A stretch of DNA of 64,000 nt from Alloprevotella sp. oral taxon 473 str. F0040 (GTDB lineage Bacteria; Bacteroidota; Bacteroidia; Bacteroidales; Bacteroidaceae): NCBI RefSeq assembly GCF_000318095.2, contig NZ_KB290717.1, positions 37,058 to 101,057 of the forward strand, given 5' to 3'. This document shows positions 35,629 through 44,129 of this stretch, in pieces; within the stretch, counting starts at the first letter, position 1; each line of letters begins with the position of its first letter. The notes beneath the pieces were generated by a model. The model was not told where the DNA came from. It did no database searches and saw only the letters and a list, made by a program, of their open reading frames with translations. A program made the translations under genes and the position numbers.

Positions 35629-37398
35629 ATGAATTGGCAATGGATTAAATCCCTGTTTTCGGCAAAGACTCCTCTTTCCTCTTCTGCACTTGCGCCTGTG
35701 AAGGTGCACAGCACGGTAAAGCAGTTGCTGAAAAGTTTGCAAGTGCAGTGGGAAGTTCAGGAGAACGAGCATGTATCGGGTGAAGCAGACTATGTGTTCT
35801 CTTTCCAACAAGGGCGATTTCGTTTAGTTGCCAATGCACATCATACCTTTGTGCATATTCATTTTCCTTATTTTTCGGAAGTTTCTCTTTCGCAAATTGA
35901 CAATTTGCGCTTTGCTTGCAATGATTTCAATCTGAAACAAAGCGATTTCAAAGCCTATTATACTCTTAATCCCAAGGAAGAGGCCATAAACGCTCATTTG
36001 CTTTTTAATTTCCGATTGGCGACTCATGATAAGCGTCAAAGCTACGAATTAGGAAGTATGTTGCAACAGACATTTGAGATGGCTCGATTGTTTCGACAAA
36101 TCTTCCAAAACATAAGTGGGAGTGGACATGCTGATCTTGAAGAGAATAGTGCGCTATCGATGCGTGAGCGTTATCTCTCGAGAGAACTCGAATTGTGGCA
36201 TCAACATCCAAGTTTAGTATGGCGCGAAACTACGACCATGCACCACACTATTGGGCAGCTTTTTCATACGTTTTATGAAGATGAAAGCAACATTCAGTTT
36301 CATGCTTTGCAAACAATGCAGACCGATTGGGGAGCATTTCCTAAGTTCTCAGAGCAAGAAACCATGCCAGAACAGTCTGATTTGTCAACTGTTGCTCGTC
36401 CCATAGAGATTTCTCTTTCCTCTCACGATGATATTTCTAACTTTATGCTTCTCGATGCGCTAGGATGTGCTGAGAGTTGGGAAGATTGCCCGAGCATATC
36501 TCCAGTAACGATACAAGTGTTGGCTACTGTTGGGGAGTTGAAAGAAAAGACTTTCGTAATTCATCTCGACATAGAAGATAGAATAGAAGGAAATGACTAT
36601 GTGAGTGTACTCTTCATCGAACCCACTTCTCCATTGTCTCCTGTAAGTTCCGAAACGAGTATGGCGGGGATGCGAAATAATCTTACGCATCGCTTTTTGA
36701 TGGTGCGAGATTATGTTGGCAACGAACAGAGAGAAGCTGAGTTTCGCTATCAATGGCAAGAAACTCAAGATGCGATGCAGCGCGGAGAAAAACTCAGTGA
36801 AGAGCAGCGTTTCATGGGATTGAGTGTTGTGCCCAACGTGGGGTATAATCTCTATTGGGGACGCCGCTACTTTACTAGCAAGCGATACTACGAAGCACTC
36901 CAACACTTGGAGAACGCTTATCGTGCACTCAATCCTAATTTTGAAGGTTTGAATAAATCTGCTCGAGAGCATTTCTATGAAATATGCTACTTCATAGGTT
37001 TCTGTTATGCCGAACTCAAGCTCTATGAGCGAGCTTATTTTTATCTCGACATTGTTTATCCACAGAATTCTGTGAGATACGCTTCTGAGTATGTGAATCT
37101 TTTGGTCAATACCAAGGATTTTCGTGCGTTAGCCACCATCGAACGTTTGATTAAGAACATCGAACAAGAAGTGGCGCGTCTTGAAGCTGATGAAAAGGAA
37201 GAGGAAGGTTTGCAAGCTTTTCTTAGATTCTTACTCCGTCGTAAAGGGTATGTGCTCATAGATCAGCGCAAACTTGATGAGGCGGAGAGCCTTTTTCAAG
37301 CACTTTTAGACTATCCCGACTGTGAAAAGCAAGCTATTGATGAACTCATGTATATTGAGCAATTGCGAGCTGAAGCAAACAATACAAAAGACTCCTAA
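35629..37398 (+). CDS. Tetratricopeptide-repeat protein of unknown function
   Basis: Cytosolic-looking protein of about 589 residues from the ATG at 35629 (MNWQWIKSLFSAK); a TTG at 35581 is less likely. The N-terminal part (about 30-160) resembles a sensor-like alpha/beta region (DYVFSFQQGRFRLVANAHHT). The C-terminal third contains TPR-like helices (RRYFTSKRYYEALQHLENAY, HFYEICYFIGFCYAELKLYE, RKGYVLIDQRKLDEAESLFQ). No catalytic motif is visible. It is followed 14 bp later by rpe, so the two are cotranscribed. Confidence 0.75.
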   Translation: MNWQWIKSLFSAKTPLSSSALAPVKVHSTVKQLLKSLQVQWEVQENEHVSGEADYVFSFQQGRFRLVANAHHTFVHIHFPYFSEVSLSQIDNLRFACNDFNLKQSDFKAYYTLNPKEEAINAHLLFNFRLATHDKRQSYELGSMLQQTFEMARLFRQIFQNISGSGHADLEENSALSMRERYLSRELELWHQHPSLVWRETTTMHHTIGQLFHTFYEDESNIQFHALQTMQTDWGAFPKFSEQETMPEQSDLSTVARPIEISLSSHDDISNFMLLDALGCAESWEDCPSISPVTIQVLATVGELKEKTFVIHLDIEDRIEGNDYVSVLFIEPTSPLSPVSSETSMAGMRNNLTHRFLMVRDYVGNEQREAEFRYQWQETQDAMQRGEKLSEEQRFMGLSVVPNVGYNLYWGRRYFTSKRYYEALQHLENAYRALNPNFEGLNKSAREHFYEICYFIGFCYAELKLYERAYFYLDIVYPQNSVRYASEYVNLLVNTKDFRALATIERLIKNIEQEVARLEADEKEEEGLQAFLRFLLRRKGYVLIDQRKLDEAESLFQALLDYPDCEKQAIDELMYIEQLRAEANNTKDS

Positions 37399-37412
37399 AT
37401 TTATTCTCCACT

Positions 37413-38060
37413 ATGACTATGGTTTCCCCCTCGTTGCTGAGTGCCGACTTTGGCAACTTGCAACGCGATATCGAAATGCTCAATGCCAGTGAATGCGACT
37501 GGTACCATCTTGATGTGATGGATGGTGTTTTTGTGCCTAACATCAGTTTTGGTTTCCCTGTAATGCAGGCTATGGCGAAACATGCCACCAAACCTCTTGA
37601 TGTGCATTTGATGATTGTGCAACCAGAGAAGTTTATTAAAGAAGTGAAAGCCCTCGGTGCTCGTGTGATGAATGTGCATTATGAAGCCTGCACACACTTG
37701 CACAGAGTTATACAAGCCATTAAAGCCGAAGGCATGTTGGCAGGAGTGACACTCAATCCGCATACTCCTGTGAGTGTGTTGGAAGAGATTGCTCCCGACC
37801 TCGACTTGGTCATGCTTATGAGTGTGAATCCTGGTTTTGGCGGTCAGAAGTTTATCCCATCTATGGTAGAGAAAACTCGCAAGCTCAGAGCACTTCTAGA
37901 TCGTACGGGGTCAAAAGCTTTGATCGAAGTAGACGGAGGTGTGAATCGTGAAACAGGCAAGCTGCTTGTAGAGGCAGGAGCAGATGTGCTCGTGGCGGGA
38001 AGTGCCATATTTGGTGCCTCAGATCCTGTGGCAGAAGTTGCTGCGCTTATGTCGCTCTAA
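37413..38060 (+). CDS. rpe: Ribulose-phosphate 3-epimerase
   Basis: Pentose-phosphate enzyme that interconverts ribulose 5-phosphate and xylulose 5-phosphate. The 215 residues show SPSLLSADFGNL, the metal/catalytic HLDVMDGVFVPNISFG, DVHLMIVQPEKF, MSVNPGFGGQKFI and the phosphate-binding IEVDGGVN with VLVAGSAIFG. It starts 14 bp after the TPR gene and is followed by a terminator and then a DHH phosphoesterase. Confidence 0.96.
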   Translation: MTMVSPSLLSADFGNLQRDIEMLNASECDWYHLDVMDGVFVPNISFGFPVMQAMAKHATKPLDVHLMIVQPEKFIKEVKALGARVMNVHYEACTHLHRVIQAIKAEGMLAGVTLNPHTPVSVLEEIAPDLDLVMLMSVNPGFGGQKFIPSMVEKTRKLRALLDRTGSKALIEVDGGVNRETGKLLVEAGADVLVAGSAIFGASDPVAEVAALMSL

Positions 38061-38088
38061 GGCTTCGTTTTGCAGAATAAAAGGATTC

Positions 38089-38137
38089 GCTTGTTGTGAG
38101 AATCATGTAGAGTCTTTTCACAACAAGCCTCTCTTTT
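38089..38137 (+). terminator. Terminator after rpe
   Basis: 11-bp arms GCTTGTTGTGA (38089-38099) and complement (38118-38128), followed by CTCTCTTTTTC. Confidence 0.8.
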
Positions 38138-38240
38138 TCTTTCCCTTATTGTATAGAACAAGAGTTAGGCTTTTCGTCGTTGCTTAACTCTCACTTGACT
38201 TGCCCTTTGTGGGGCATGACTCATATTATAGACTCCTTTT

Positions 38241-39281
38241 ATGGAAATTTCCCCTCTTCTCTCGCCTGCCGAATTATTGAAGTTTATGAGCATTCTCAAG
38301 GATGCGCGCAATGTGGTAATCACAGCCCACCGAGGTCCTGATGGTGATGCTATGGGATCAACCTTGGCATGGGCAGATTATCTTATGCAGTTGGGCAAGC
38401 GTGTCACTGTAGTGCTACCCACTCCTTGTCCAGACTTCTTACGCTGGCTGCCAGGCGCGAAGCGAGTGCTCTATTATTCTAAAGATGAAATGCGCTCTGC
38501 GGCAACACAAGCAGTGCAAAATGCCGATCTCATTTGCTTACTCGACTTCAATGCCCTCCATCGGTTGCAAGATTTTGCCCCTGTTATAGAGCGTAGCAAG
38601 GCGAAACGCATCATGATAGACCACCATGAGCATCCCGATACTTCGTGTGCACAGTTCATCATTTCGGAACCTAAAGCAAGTAGCACATGTGAATTGGTTT
38701 TCAAACTCATCTATCAGTTAGGAGGGTTTGAGAAAATGACACGTAGCACGGCAGCTTGCATCTATTGTGGCATGATGACCGACACTGGAGGCTTCTCTTA
38801 TGCGTCTAACGACCCAGAGATTTTTATTATCATAGCCCATCTTCTGACCAAAGGAATTGACAAGGACAAAATCAACCGCAATGTTAATAATACATGGTCG
38901 GAAAATCGTCTTCGTTTCTTTTCTTATATTCTCACTGAAAAGCTTAAGTTCTATGAGGATAGTCGTGCCAGCATCTTCACGATTACGCGCGAAGAGATGA
39001 GCCGTTTCCATTATATTCGTGGTGATGCAGAAGGATTAGTCAATGAACCTCTCAAAGTTAAGGGGATGCGTCTGAGCATTAGCCTGAGAGAAGATACAGA
39101 GAAGGAGGTTGTCCGCATCTCTGTGCGCAGTGTTGATGATTTTCCTGCCAATGCTCTTGCTGCGGAATTCTTCAATGGTGGAGGGCACTTCAATGCGGCT
39201 GGAGGGGAATTACCTTTCCCCTTGGAGGAGGCCATCAAAACTGCGGAACGTGCCATCGCTGCTTACGCAGATAAGTTGTAG
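38241..39281 (+). CDS. DHH-family phosphoesterase (NrnA-like)
   Basis: Bifunctional oligoribonuclease/pAp phosphatase type enzyme, 346 residues. The DHH domain shows ITAHRGPDGDAMGSTLA, LICLLDFN, MIDHHEHPD (the DHH motif) and MMTDTGGFSY, all metal ligands intact; the DHHA1 domain contains FFNGGGHFNAAGGEL. It degrades short RNA and 3'-phosphoadenosine 5'-phosphate in relatives. It lies 180 bp after rpe with a terminator between, so it has its own promoter, not identified. Confidence 0.92.
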   Translation: MEISPLLSPAELLKFMSILKDARNVVITAHRGPDGDAMGSTLAWADYLMQLGKRVTVVLPTPCPDFLRWLPGAKRVLYYSKDEMRSAATQAVQNADLICLLDFNALHRLQDFAPVIERSKAKRIMIDHHEHPDTSCAQFIISEPKASSTCELVFKLIYQLGGFEKMTRSTAACIYCGMMTDTGGFSYASNDPEIFIIIAHLLTKGIDKDKINRNVNNTWSENRLRFFSYILTEKLKFYEDSRASIFTITREEMSRFHYIRGDAEGLVNEPLKVKGMRLSISLREDTEKEVVRISVRSVDDFPANALAAEFFNGGGHFNAAGGELPFPLEEAIKTAERAIAAYADKL

Positions 39282-39537
39282 AGTTTAAGTTCTGACTTAG
39301 AGATATCCTTATGATCTTTGGTTCGGGTCGAAAGGTCGAGTACAATTAAATGATTCTCAAGTAAGCTTGCAACATCGTTTTTTTTTCGTGTAGCTGGCTT
39401 GTTTCGTGAGCCGGCGATAGAACTGTTAAATCGTAGATGATTTTTTGGAGGAGTTTTCTGTGTTCTTAGCAAACAACTTTCTTTGGTGATAGAAGCTATG
39501 TAGTATAGTGGAAAGATGTTCGTCTATGATAAGAAGG

Positions 39538-39595
39538 AATATCTCGGAGATTTTATAAAATATCTCCGAGATATTTTAGTTTAAGTCGGAGTTTT
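39538..39595. repeat. CGGA-type intergenic repeat cluster B
   Basis: Perfect 14-bp inverted repeat AATATCTCGGAGAT (39538-39551) and complement (39562-39575), followed by AAGTCGGAGTTTTTC (39584-39598). The surrounding 661-bp gap (39282-39942) contains no convincing gene; the 82-codon minus frame overlapping this site is not supported. Confidence 0.6.
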
Positions 39596-39871
39596 TCATC
39601 TAAAATATAGGAGATTTCAGGGAGAAAAATAGGAAGAAAATCGACCACAATAGTGTGGACAGATAGGGAAAATGTAGATAAGGTCGTTAGGGGAGTGTGA
39701 AATCTTAGCTCCATGATATGATTACTTAGGATGTAAGTAGTGTGAGATTGACGTAGATTGTAGCAGATTCTACAATAGAGAAAATAGAGTGTTAAAATCA
39801 AGCTTTGATTTGTGCTAAGTTTCCTGAAATTTGCGAGTCCGAAACAATGTTTGTGAGTATTGGGGCAGACT

Positions 39872-39926
39872 ACAAATCGGCTGCTCCCCCATAGGTTCGG
39901 TTAGAATCTACGGGGGAGCAGTTGTA
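39872..39926 (-). terminator. Hairpin after the FadL-like gene, probable terminator
   Basis: 10-bp GC-rich arms CTGCTCCCCC (39881-39890) and complement (39912-39921), with an additional outer CTACAA/TTGTAG pairing. No strong U-run follows. Confidence 0.55.
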
Positions 39927-39942
39927 GTAAATATTACTTTGT

Positions 39943-41583
39943 TTAAAAGCGGAAGCCAGCAGTTAGTGTGAACGTGCTGCGGCGTAAATTGAGATGTTGG
40001 GCGGGAAGCTCATTGGCTGTGGCGTGAGGGGCACGATTGTAGTGGAACGCGTACATATCAGCAGATTGGAGCTGATAAAGGAAGGCTGCATCTAGATAAA
40101 AGCCTCCAGTGTGGTATCCCACACCAAAAGTGGCACGATGTGTGTTGCCGTAGTTGATGTAATCAGGAGCTGTAGAATAGCGACGAGATTGTCCATTTAC
40201 GAGCATATTTAGGTAGGCATTCTTTGCAAACGGACTTGACACAAAGTTGTAACCAGCGCGAACGGAAAAATTTGGGGTTGCTAGTACCTCCATACCCAAT
40301 CGAAGGGTGTGAATATCACGAAGGTGAGTGTCAATCTCATTTTGGAGAGCATCATCTTGGCGACCAGTGCTCCATTCAAACGCTTCGTAGTTGTCGTCTA
40401 CCACACGAGCTTGTGCTGTGGTGTGGTCCACGATTTCATATTCTACTCCCAATGCTACACGGCGTCCAATCGTAGTACCAAGGCTAAAGTTTACTTTCCA
40501 GGGGGCTACAATTCGGTAGTCGTTGCTCACCGAAATTTGGTTTTCGGTGTATTCGTAGTAAGTGTTGGTCTTGGTGTCAGTATGTCCATAAGGGGATGAC
40601 ATGTGAAGTCGATTGTTAGTCTCTAGTGAATAGAGAGTAGGTGTGGTTACGCTGAGACCTAGACGGAAGTTGCTTTCCGCAAATGGGCGAACGATGGCTC
40701 CAAACTTTGCATCTACACCAGATCCCATGATTTGTTCGTAGTGTTTCATGATGAAAGTTTTGCGTTCGCCAGAAGCACTGGTGAAATAGCTGCCATCTTC
40801 ACGCAGGTTTTGCTCCTCGTAATTGCCCCACGATTCGTAGTTCACGCTGTAAACACCGAGGTTCGCGCCAAAATAGAAACGATCGTTGAAGTTGAAAGCC
40901 AAGTTGAAGTCATAGGCTTGGATTCCTCCTTCATTTTGTCGGCTTTGGTGGTAAGCATCTGCCTGACTGTGTTTGTAATCAGTGACACGTTTGTTCTGAT
41001 CACGCACCGGGTCGATCATAAACACCTCATATCCCAAATTGGCGTAGGGAGACGTGCTAGCACGTCCGCCAGAGTTGCCCAAGTCTAGCCAGCCGTTTCC
41101 CGTTTGTGCCAGTTGGCGCATAAGCAAGGACTGAGAAAGATTGTTGCCCGTAGGCATAGGCACCATATGCAGTAGCCCGTTGGTGGAGAAGTTCTTGGAC
41201 TTTTTATAGTTGAAGCCCATGTTCACAAAACGGAGATTGCCACCATCGAGATAAAGGGAATAGACAAACCCCATTTGGTCTAGACTTGCTTTTGTATTGT
41301 TTACAGAAGAGTTGCTGAGGTTATCTGCGCGGTTGCTTTGATTGAGCAAACTTGCTGTGGCAGAGAAGTCTGATTTACGGTAAAGAGCAGAGGATGCAGG
41401 GTTAGTGCTCATAGCGGAGAGGTTGGCACCAAGAGCACTCATGGCCCCCCCCATGCCGATGTAGCGAGCATCACCATTGAGATCGGTGCTCGATAATTGT
41501 TCTATTTTGTAGATGTCCTGAGCTGTCGCAGGTAGTGCAGCCAAGGCACTGACAAGAGCAGCGGAGATATATAGCTTCTTCAT
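39943..41583 (-). CDS. OmpP1/FadL-family outer-membrane protein
   Basis: Outer-membrane barrel of 546 residues of the FadL/TodX transport family. Signal peptide MKKLYISAALVSALAALPAT ends before AQDIYKIEQL. The conserved N-terminal motif DARYIGMGGAMSALGANLSA is followed by STNPASSALYR. The remainder has barrel-like alternating strands and ends in a C-terminal Phe (LTAGFRF), the signal for BAM insertion. Substrate unknown; relatives carry hydrophobic compounds. The ORF order suggests a single-gene unit. Confidence 0.88.
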   Translation of the reverse strand: MKKLYISAALVSALAALPATAQDIYKIEQLSSTDLNGDARYIGMGGAMSALGANLSAMSTNPASSALYRKSDFSATASLLNQSNRADNLSNSSVNNTKASLDQMGFVYSLYLDGGNLRFVNMGFNYKKSKNFSTNGLLHMVPMPTGNNLSQSLLMRQLAQTGNGWLDLGNSGGRASTSPYANLGYEVFMIDPVRDQNKRVTDYKHSQADAYHQSRQNEGGIQAYDFNLAFNFNDRFYFGANLGVYSVNYESWGNYEEQNLREDGSYFTSASGERKTFIMKHYEQIMGSGVDAKFGAIVRPFAESNFRLGLSVTTPTLYSLETNNRLHMSSPYGHTDTKTNTYYEYTENQISVSNDYRIVAPWKVNFSLGTTIGRRVALGVEYEIVDHTTAQARVVDDNYEAFEWSTGRQDDALQNEIDTHLRDIHTLRLGMEVLATPNFSVRAGYNFVSSPFAKNAYLNMLVNGQSRRYSTAPDYINYGNTHRATFGVGYHTGGFYLDAAFLYQLQSADMYAFHYNRAPHATANELPAQHLNLRRSTFTLTAGFRF

Positions 41584-41709
41584 AGAATCTGCTTATTGTT
41601 CACTCTGTCTCGTGGGAAACAAGAGTGAGTGAGTTTAGTATAGAGTAGGGGGAGAGGAGATAGTCTTAGAGGAGGAAGAGATGCCCAACCACCTGTTTCG
41701 GTGAAGGAA

Positions 41710-42825
41710 TTATCGACGTCCACCAACAATGCTGCCTCCTTGGCGTGTGCTACCTCCGCTATTGCCGCCAGAGTAGCCACCACCACCTGAATAACCGCCA
41801 CCTGATGAATAGCTACCTCCAGAGCGTGTGCTACCAGAATTGCCACCCCCATTGTAGTTTCCACTGCCAAACACGCTGCCACTGCGCTGGTAAGTGCCTT
41901 GGTAGGTATTGGTGTTGCCAGAAGAACCAGAGCGATCGTAGTCGTTGCTGCGTGTAGAGTTGTTATAGCGTGGATCATTGCCACGGTTCATGCGATCTGT
42001 GTTCACGCGGCTGCCACGATACGAAGCTCCAGCTCCATAGTTATAGTTGGAATTATCGCGGTGGTAGTTTGCATTAGAACGAGTATTGCCATAAACTACA
42101 CCACGTCCCCAGTCATTGGTTGAACTATTGAATACTCCACCGCGTGATTCGCGACCTGTGGTAGTGCCATAGGTGATGCTGTGCGCAGGACGTGAATAGC
42201 TATACCAACGAGGATAATCGTAGTAGTAAGGAGAGTACCAGCCACCATAATAGTAAGGTGATCCCCAACCATAGTGCCAATAGTTGTCGTACCAGCCATA
42301 ACGCCAAGGGCTGCCCCAATAGTTGTAGGAGAAACTCCATGGTGAGTACCAGCCACCCCAACGATTATAATAGAAAGGATCAAAACTGGTGCGCCATCCT
42401 CCCCATGCCCAATCGTCTATCCATGGGTCGTAGCTTACGAAATCGTAGTAGTCGTAGTAATAAGGAGAAGTGACGATGGTGATGCCAGGAGAGCGAAAAC
42501 GAACAATGCGACTAGTGGCTGTATATGGAGCATCTTCCTCATAGCGAGAGCGTGAGTTGCGTAAGGAGTCTTTGCCACGGCCATAGCGTGAAGTGCGACG
42601 ATTATATTCATCTACACTACGATTACCATTGCTACGTCCAGCAGCCCAGTTGTCGTGTTCAAATGATTCAGCAGGAACTTCGTAGACTCGACTTTGGCTA
42701 TAGCCCAAATTCGCCTCACGTTCCTTTTGAATGGCCTTCTTGGTGGGCACAAAGTAGACATCGTCTTGAGCCATTGCAGCTAAGCTAGCGCAAAGGGCAA
42801 TGCAAGTAAGGGCTATCTTGTTCAT
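41710..42825 (-). CDS. Secreted Tyr/Trp/Gly/Ser-rich low-complexity protein
   Basis: Not recognised as a family of known function. From the ATG at 42825 it has about 371 residues: a signal peptide (MNKIALTCIALCASLAAMAQ), a charged N-terminal part (residues 20-100), a dense Tyr/Trp/Gly core (about 110-215, words such as YYYDYYDF, WGGWYSPWSFSYNYWG) and a Ser/Gly/Asn/Arg-rich tail ending in GGSIVGGRR. No Cys-rich or catalytic motif and no clear T9SS C-terminal domain. A -7-like TATCTTTG lies at 42857-42864 on the minus strand. It could be a surface or matrix protein; this is inference. Confidence 0.75.
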   Translation of the reverse strand: MNKIALTCIALCASLAAMAQDDVYFVPTKKAIQKEREANLGYSQSRVYEVPAESFEHDNWAAGRSNGNRSVDEYNRRTSRYGRGKDSLRNSRSRYEEDAPYTATSRIVRFRSPGITIVTSPYYYDYYDFVSYDPWIDDWAWGGWRTSFDPFYYNRWGGWYSPWSFSYNYWGSPWRYGWYDNYWHYGWGSPYYYGGWYSPYYYDYPRWYSYSRPAHSITYGTTTGRESRGGVFNSSTNDWGRGVVYGNTRSNANYHRDNSNYNYGAGASYRGSRVNTDRMNRGNDPRYNNSTRSNDYDRSGSSGNTNTYQGTYQRSGSVFGSGNYNGGGNSGSTRSGGSYSSGGGYSGGGGYSGGNSGGSTRQGGSIVGGRR

Positions 42826-42956
42826 AATAGTCGATATTTTATGTGGATGTATAACGCAAAGATATAGAAAACTCAGTAGAATCGGTAGACAAACGCGAAG
42901 AATAATGAGCTTATACATGCATTTTTAACACTAATCGGGGAATGATGGTCATTTTA

Positions 42957-42988
42957 TTTGTTGTTTCCAATATCAAATAGTATCTTTG
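42957..42988 (+). promoter_or_regulatory. Promoter of the S4-RluA gene
   Basis: -33 box TTTG (42957-42960) and -7 box TATCTTTG (42981-42988), spacing 20 nt; about 27 nt before the start codon. Confidence 0.8.
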
Positions 42989-43015
42989 CTTAGTCAAAAC
43001 TAGCCCTATATTAAC

Positions 43016-43924
43016 ATGTTCAATCCACGCAAACCTAAATATACCTTCTTCAAAGTACGCGAAGCTATGGAGCTTCTGCCTTACGTTATGCAGTGTCTTG
43101 ACGGTATAAGTCGCTCAAAAGCCAAAGCCATTCTTGCAGGTGGTGGGGTGAGAGTGGATAAGAAAAACGTGTCACAGCATGATTTTCTGCTTCAGCCAGG
43201 TATGATGGTGGAGATTTCTAAGCAGAAGCCTCGCACTCAATTCCAAAGCAAGTTCTTGAAAATCGTCTATGAAGATGCGCAAATCATTGTAATCGAAAAG
43301 AATATCGGTATTCTGTCGATGGCTTCTACTCAGGGACAATTTTGTGTTAAAACGGTGCTTGATGAGTACTTTCGCAAGTCGCGCCAAAAATGCACAGCCC
43401 ATGTGGTGCATCGCCTAGATCGTGATACTTCAGGCCTTTTGGTTTATGCTAAAACCATAGAGGCGGAGCAAATACTCGAACATAATTGGCGACAAATCGT
43501 AACAGACCGCCGTTATTACGCCTTAGCTTCGGGAGAAATGCAACAAAAGAAGGGAGTTGTAGAGAGCTGGCTTAAAGATAATAAGGCTTATGTCACCTAT
43601 TCTTCGCCCACAGACAACGGTGGTAAGTATGCGCTTACACATTTTCGCACGTTGCGTACGGGAAATGGCTATTCGCTCGTTGAACTCAAGTTAGAAACTG
43701 GCCGTAAGAACCAAATTCGTGTACACCTTCAGGATTTGGGACATCCAGTGTGTGGGGATATTAAGTATGGAGATGGAGATGATCCCGTAGGACGTTTGTG
43801 TCTTCATGCTTATCGTTTGGACTTTTATCATCCCATCACTAATGAACCTTTGCACTTTGAAACACCTACACCAAAGTCTTTCTTGTCGGTGTTCAAAGAT
43901 AAAAAGAAGAAGGCTGACGAGTAA
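43016..43924 (+). CDS. RluA-family pseudouridine synthase with S4 domain
   Basis: rRNA-modifying enzyme of 302 residues. An S4 RNA-binding domain occupies about residues 12-65 (LLPYVMQCLDGISRSKAKAI, then GGGVRVDKKN). The catalytic domain contains VVHRLDRDTSGLLVYAKT with the nucleophilic Asp, and ETGRKNQIRVHLQDLGHPV. The presence of the S4 domain separates it from the second RluA-type enzyme at 17107-17805. The target uridine cannot be assigned. Confidence 0.93.
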   Translation: MFNPRKPKYTFFKVREAMELLPYVMQCLDGISRSKAKAILAGGGVRVDKKNVSQHDFLLQPGMMVEISKQKPRTQFQSKFLKIVYEDAQIIVIEKNIGILSMASTQGQFCVKTVLDEYFRKSRQKCTAHVVHRLDRDTSGLLVYAKTIEAEQILEHNWRQIVTDRRYYALASGEMQQKKGVVESWLKDNKAYVTYSSPTDNGGKYALTHFRTLRTGNGYSLVELKLETGRKNQIRVHLQDLGHPVCGDIKYGDGDDPVGRLCLHAYRLDFYHPITNEPLHFETPTPKSFLSVFKDKKKKADE

Positions 43925-44129
43925 ATAGAATATTGAATAGGAAGACTGGAGTTGATGTAGAGTCAAATGGATTTTGCCTTCTCTGCTAGAAAAGAATTGA
44001 TTGTTGGACTTGACGATTTAATTTATTTCTCTCCGCACGTCGTTGTTTTGTTCTTCTTCATATTGTAGATTGTTAAGGCAGAGTGTGTCGTGCACTCCCA
44101 AAAGCATTTCGTGAATATCAAATAAACAT

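Noticed and set aside
39553..39801. 82-codon minus-strand frame in the gap after the DHH gene
   Set aside because: Begins far from any promoter-like element and overlaps an inverted repeat; no family features.
41580..41984. 134-codon frame overlapping the Tyr/Trp-rich gene
   Set aside because: It is the shadow of the Gly/Ser-rich tail in another frame; low complexity keeps it open.
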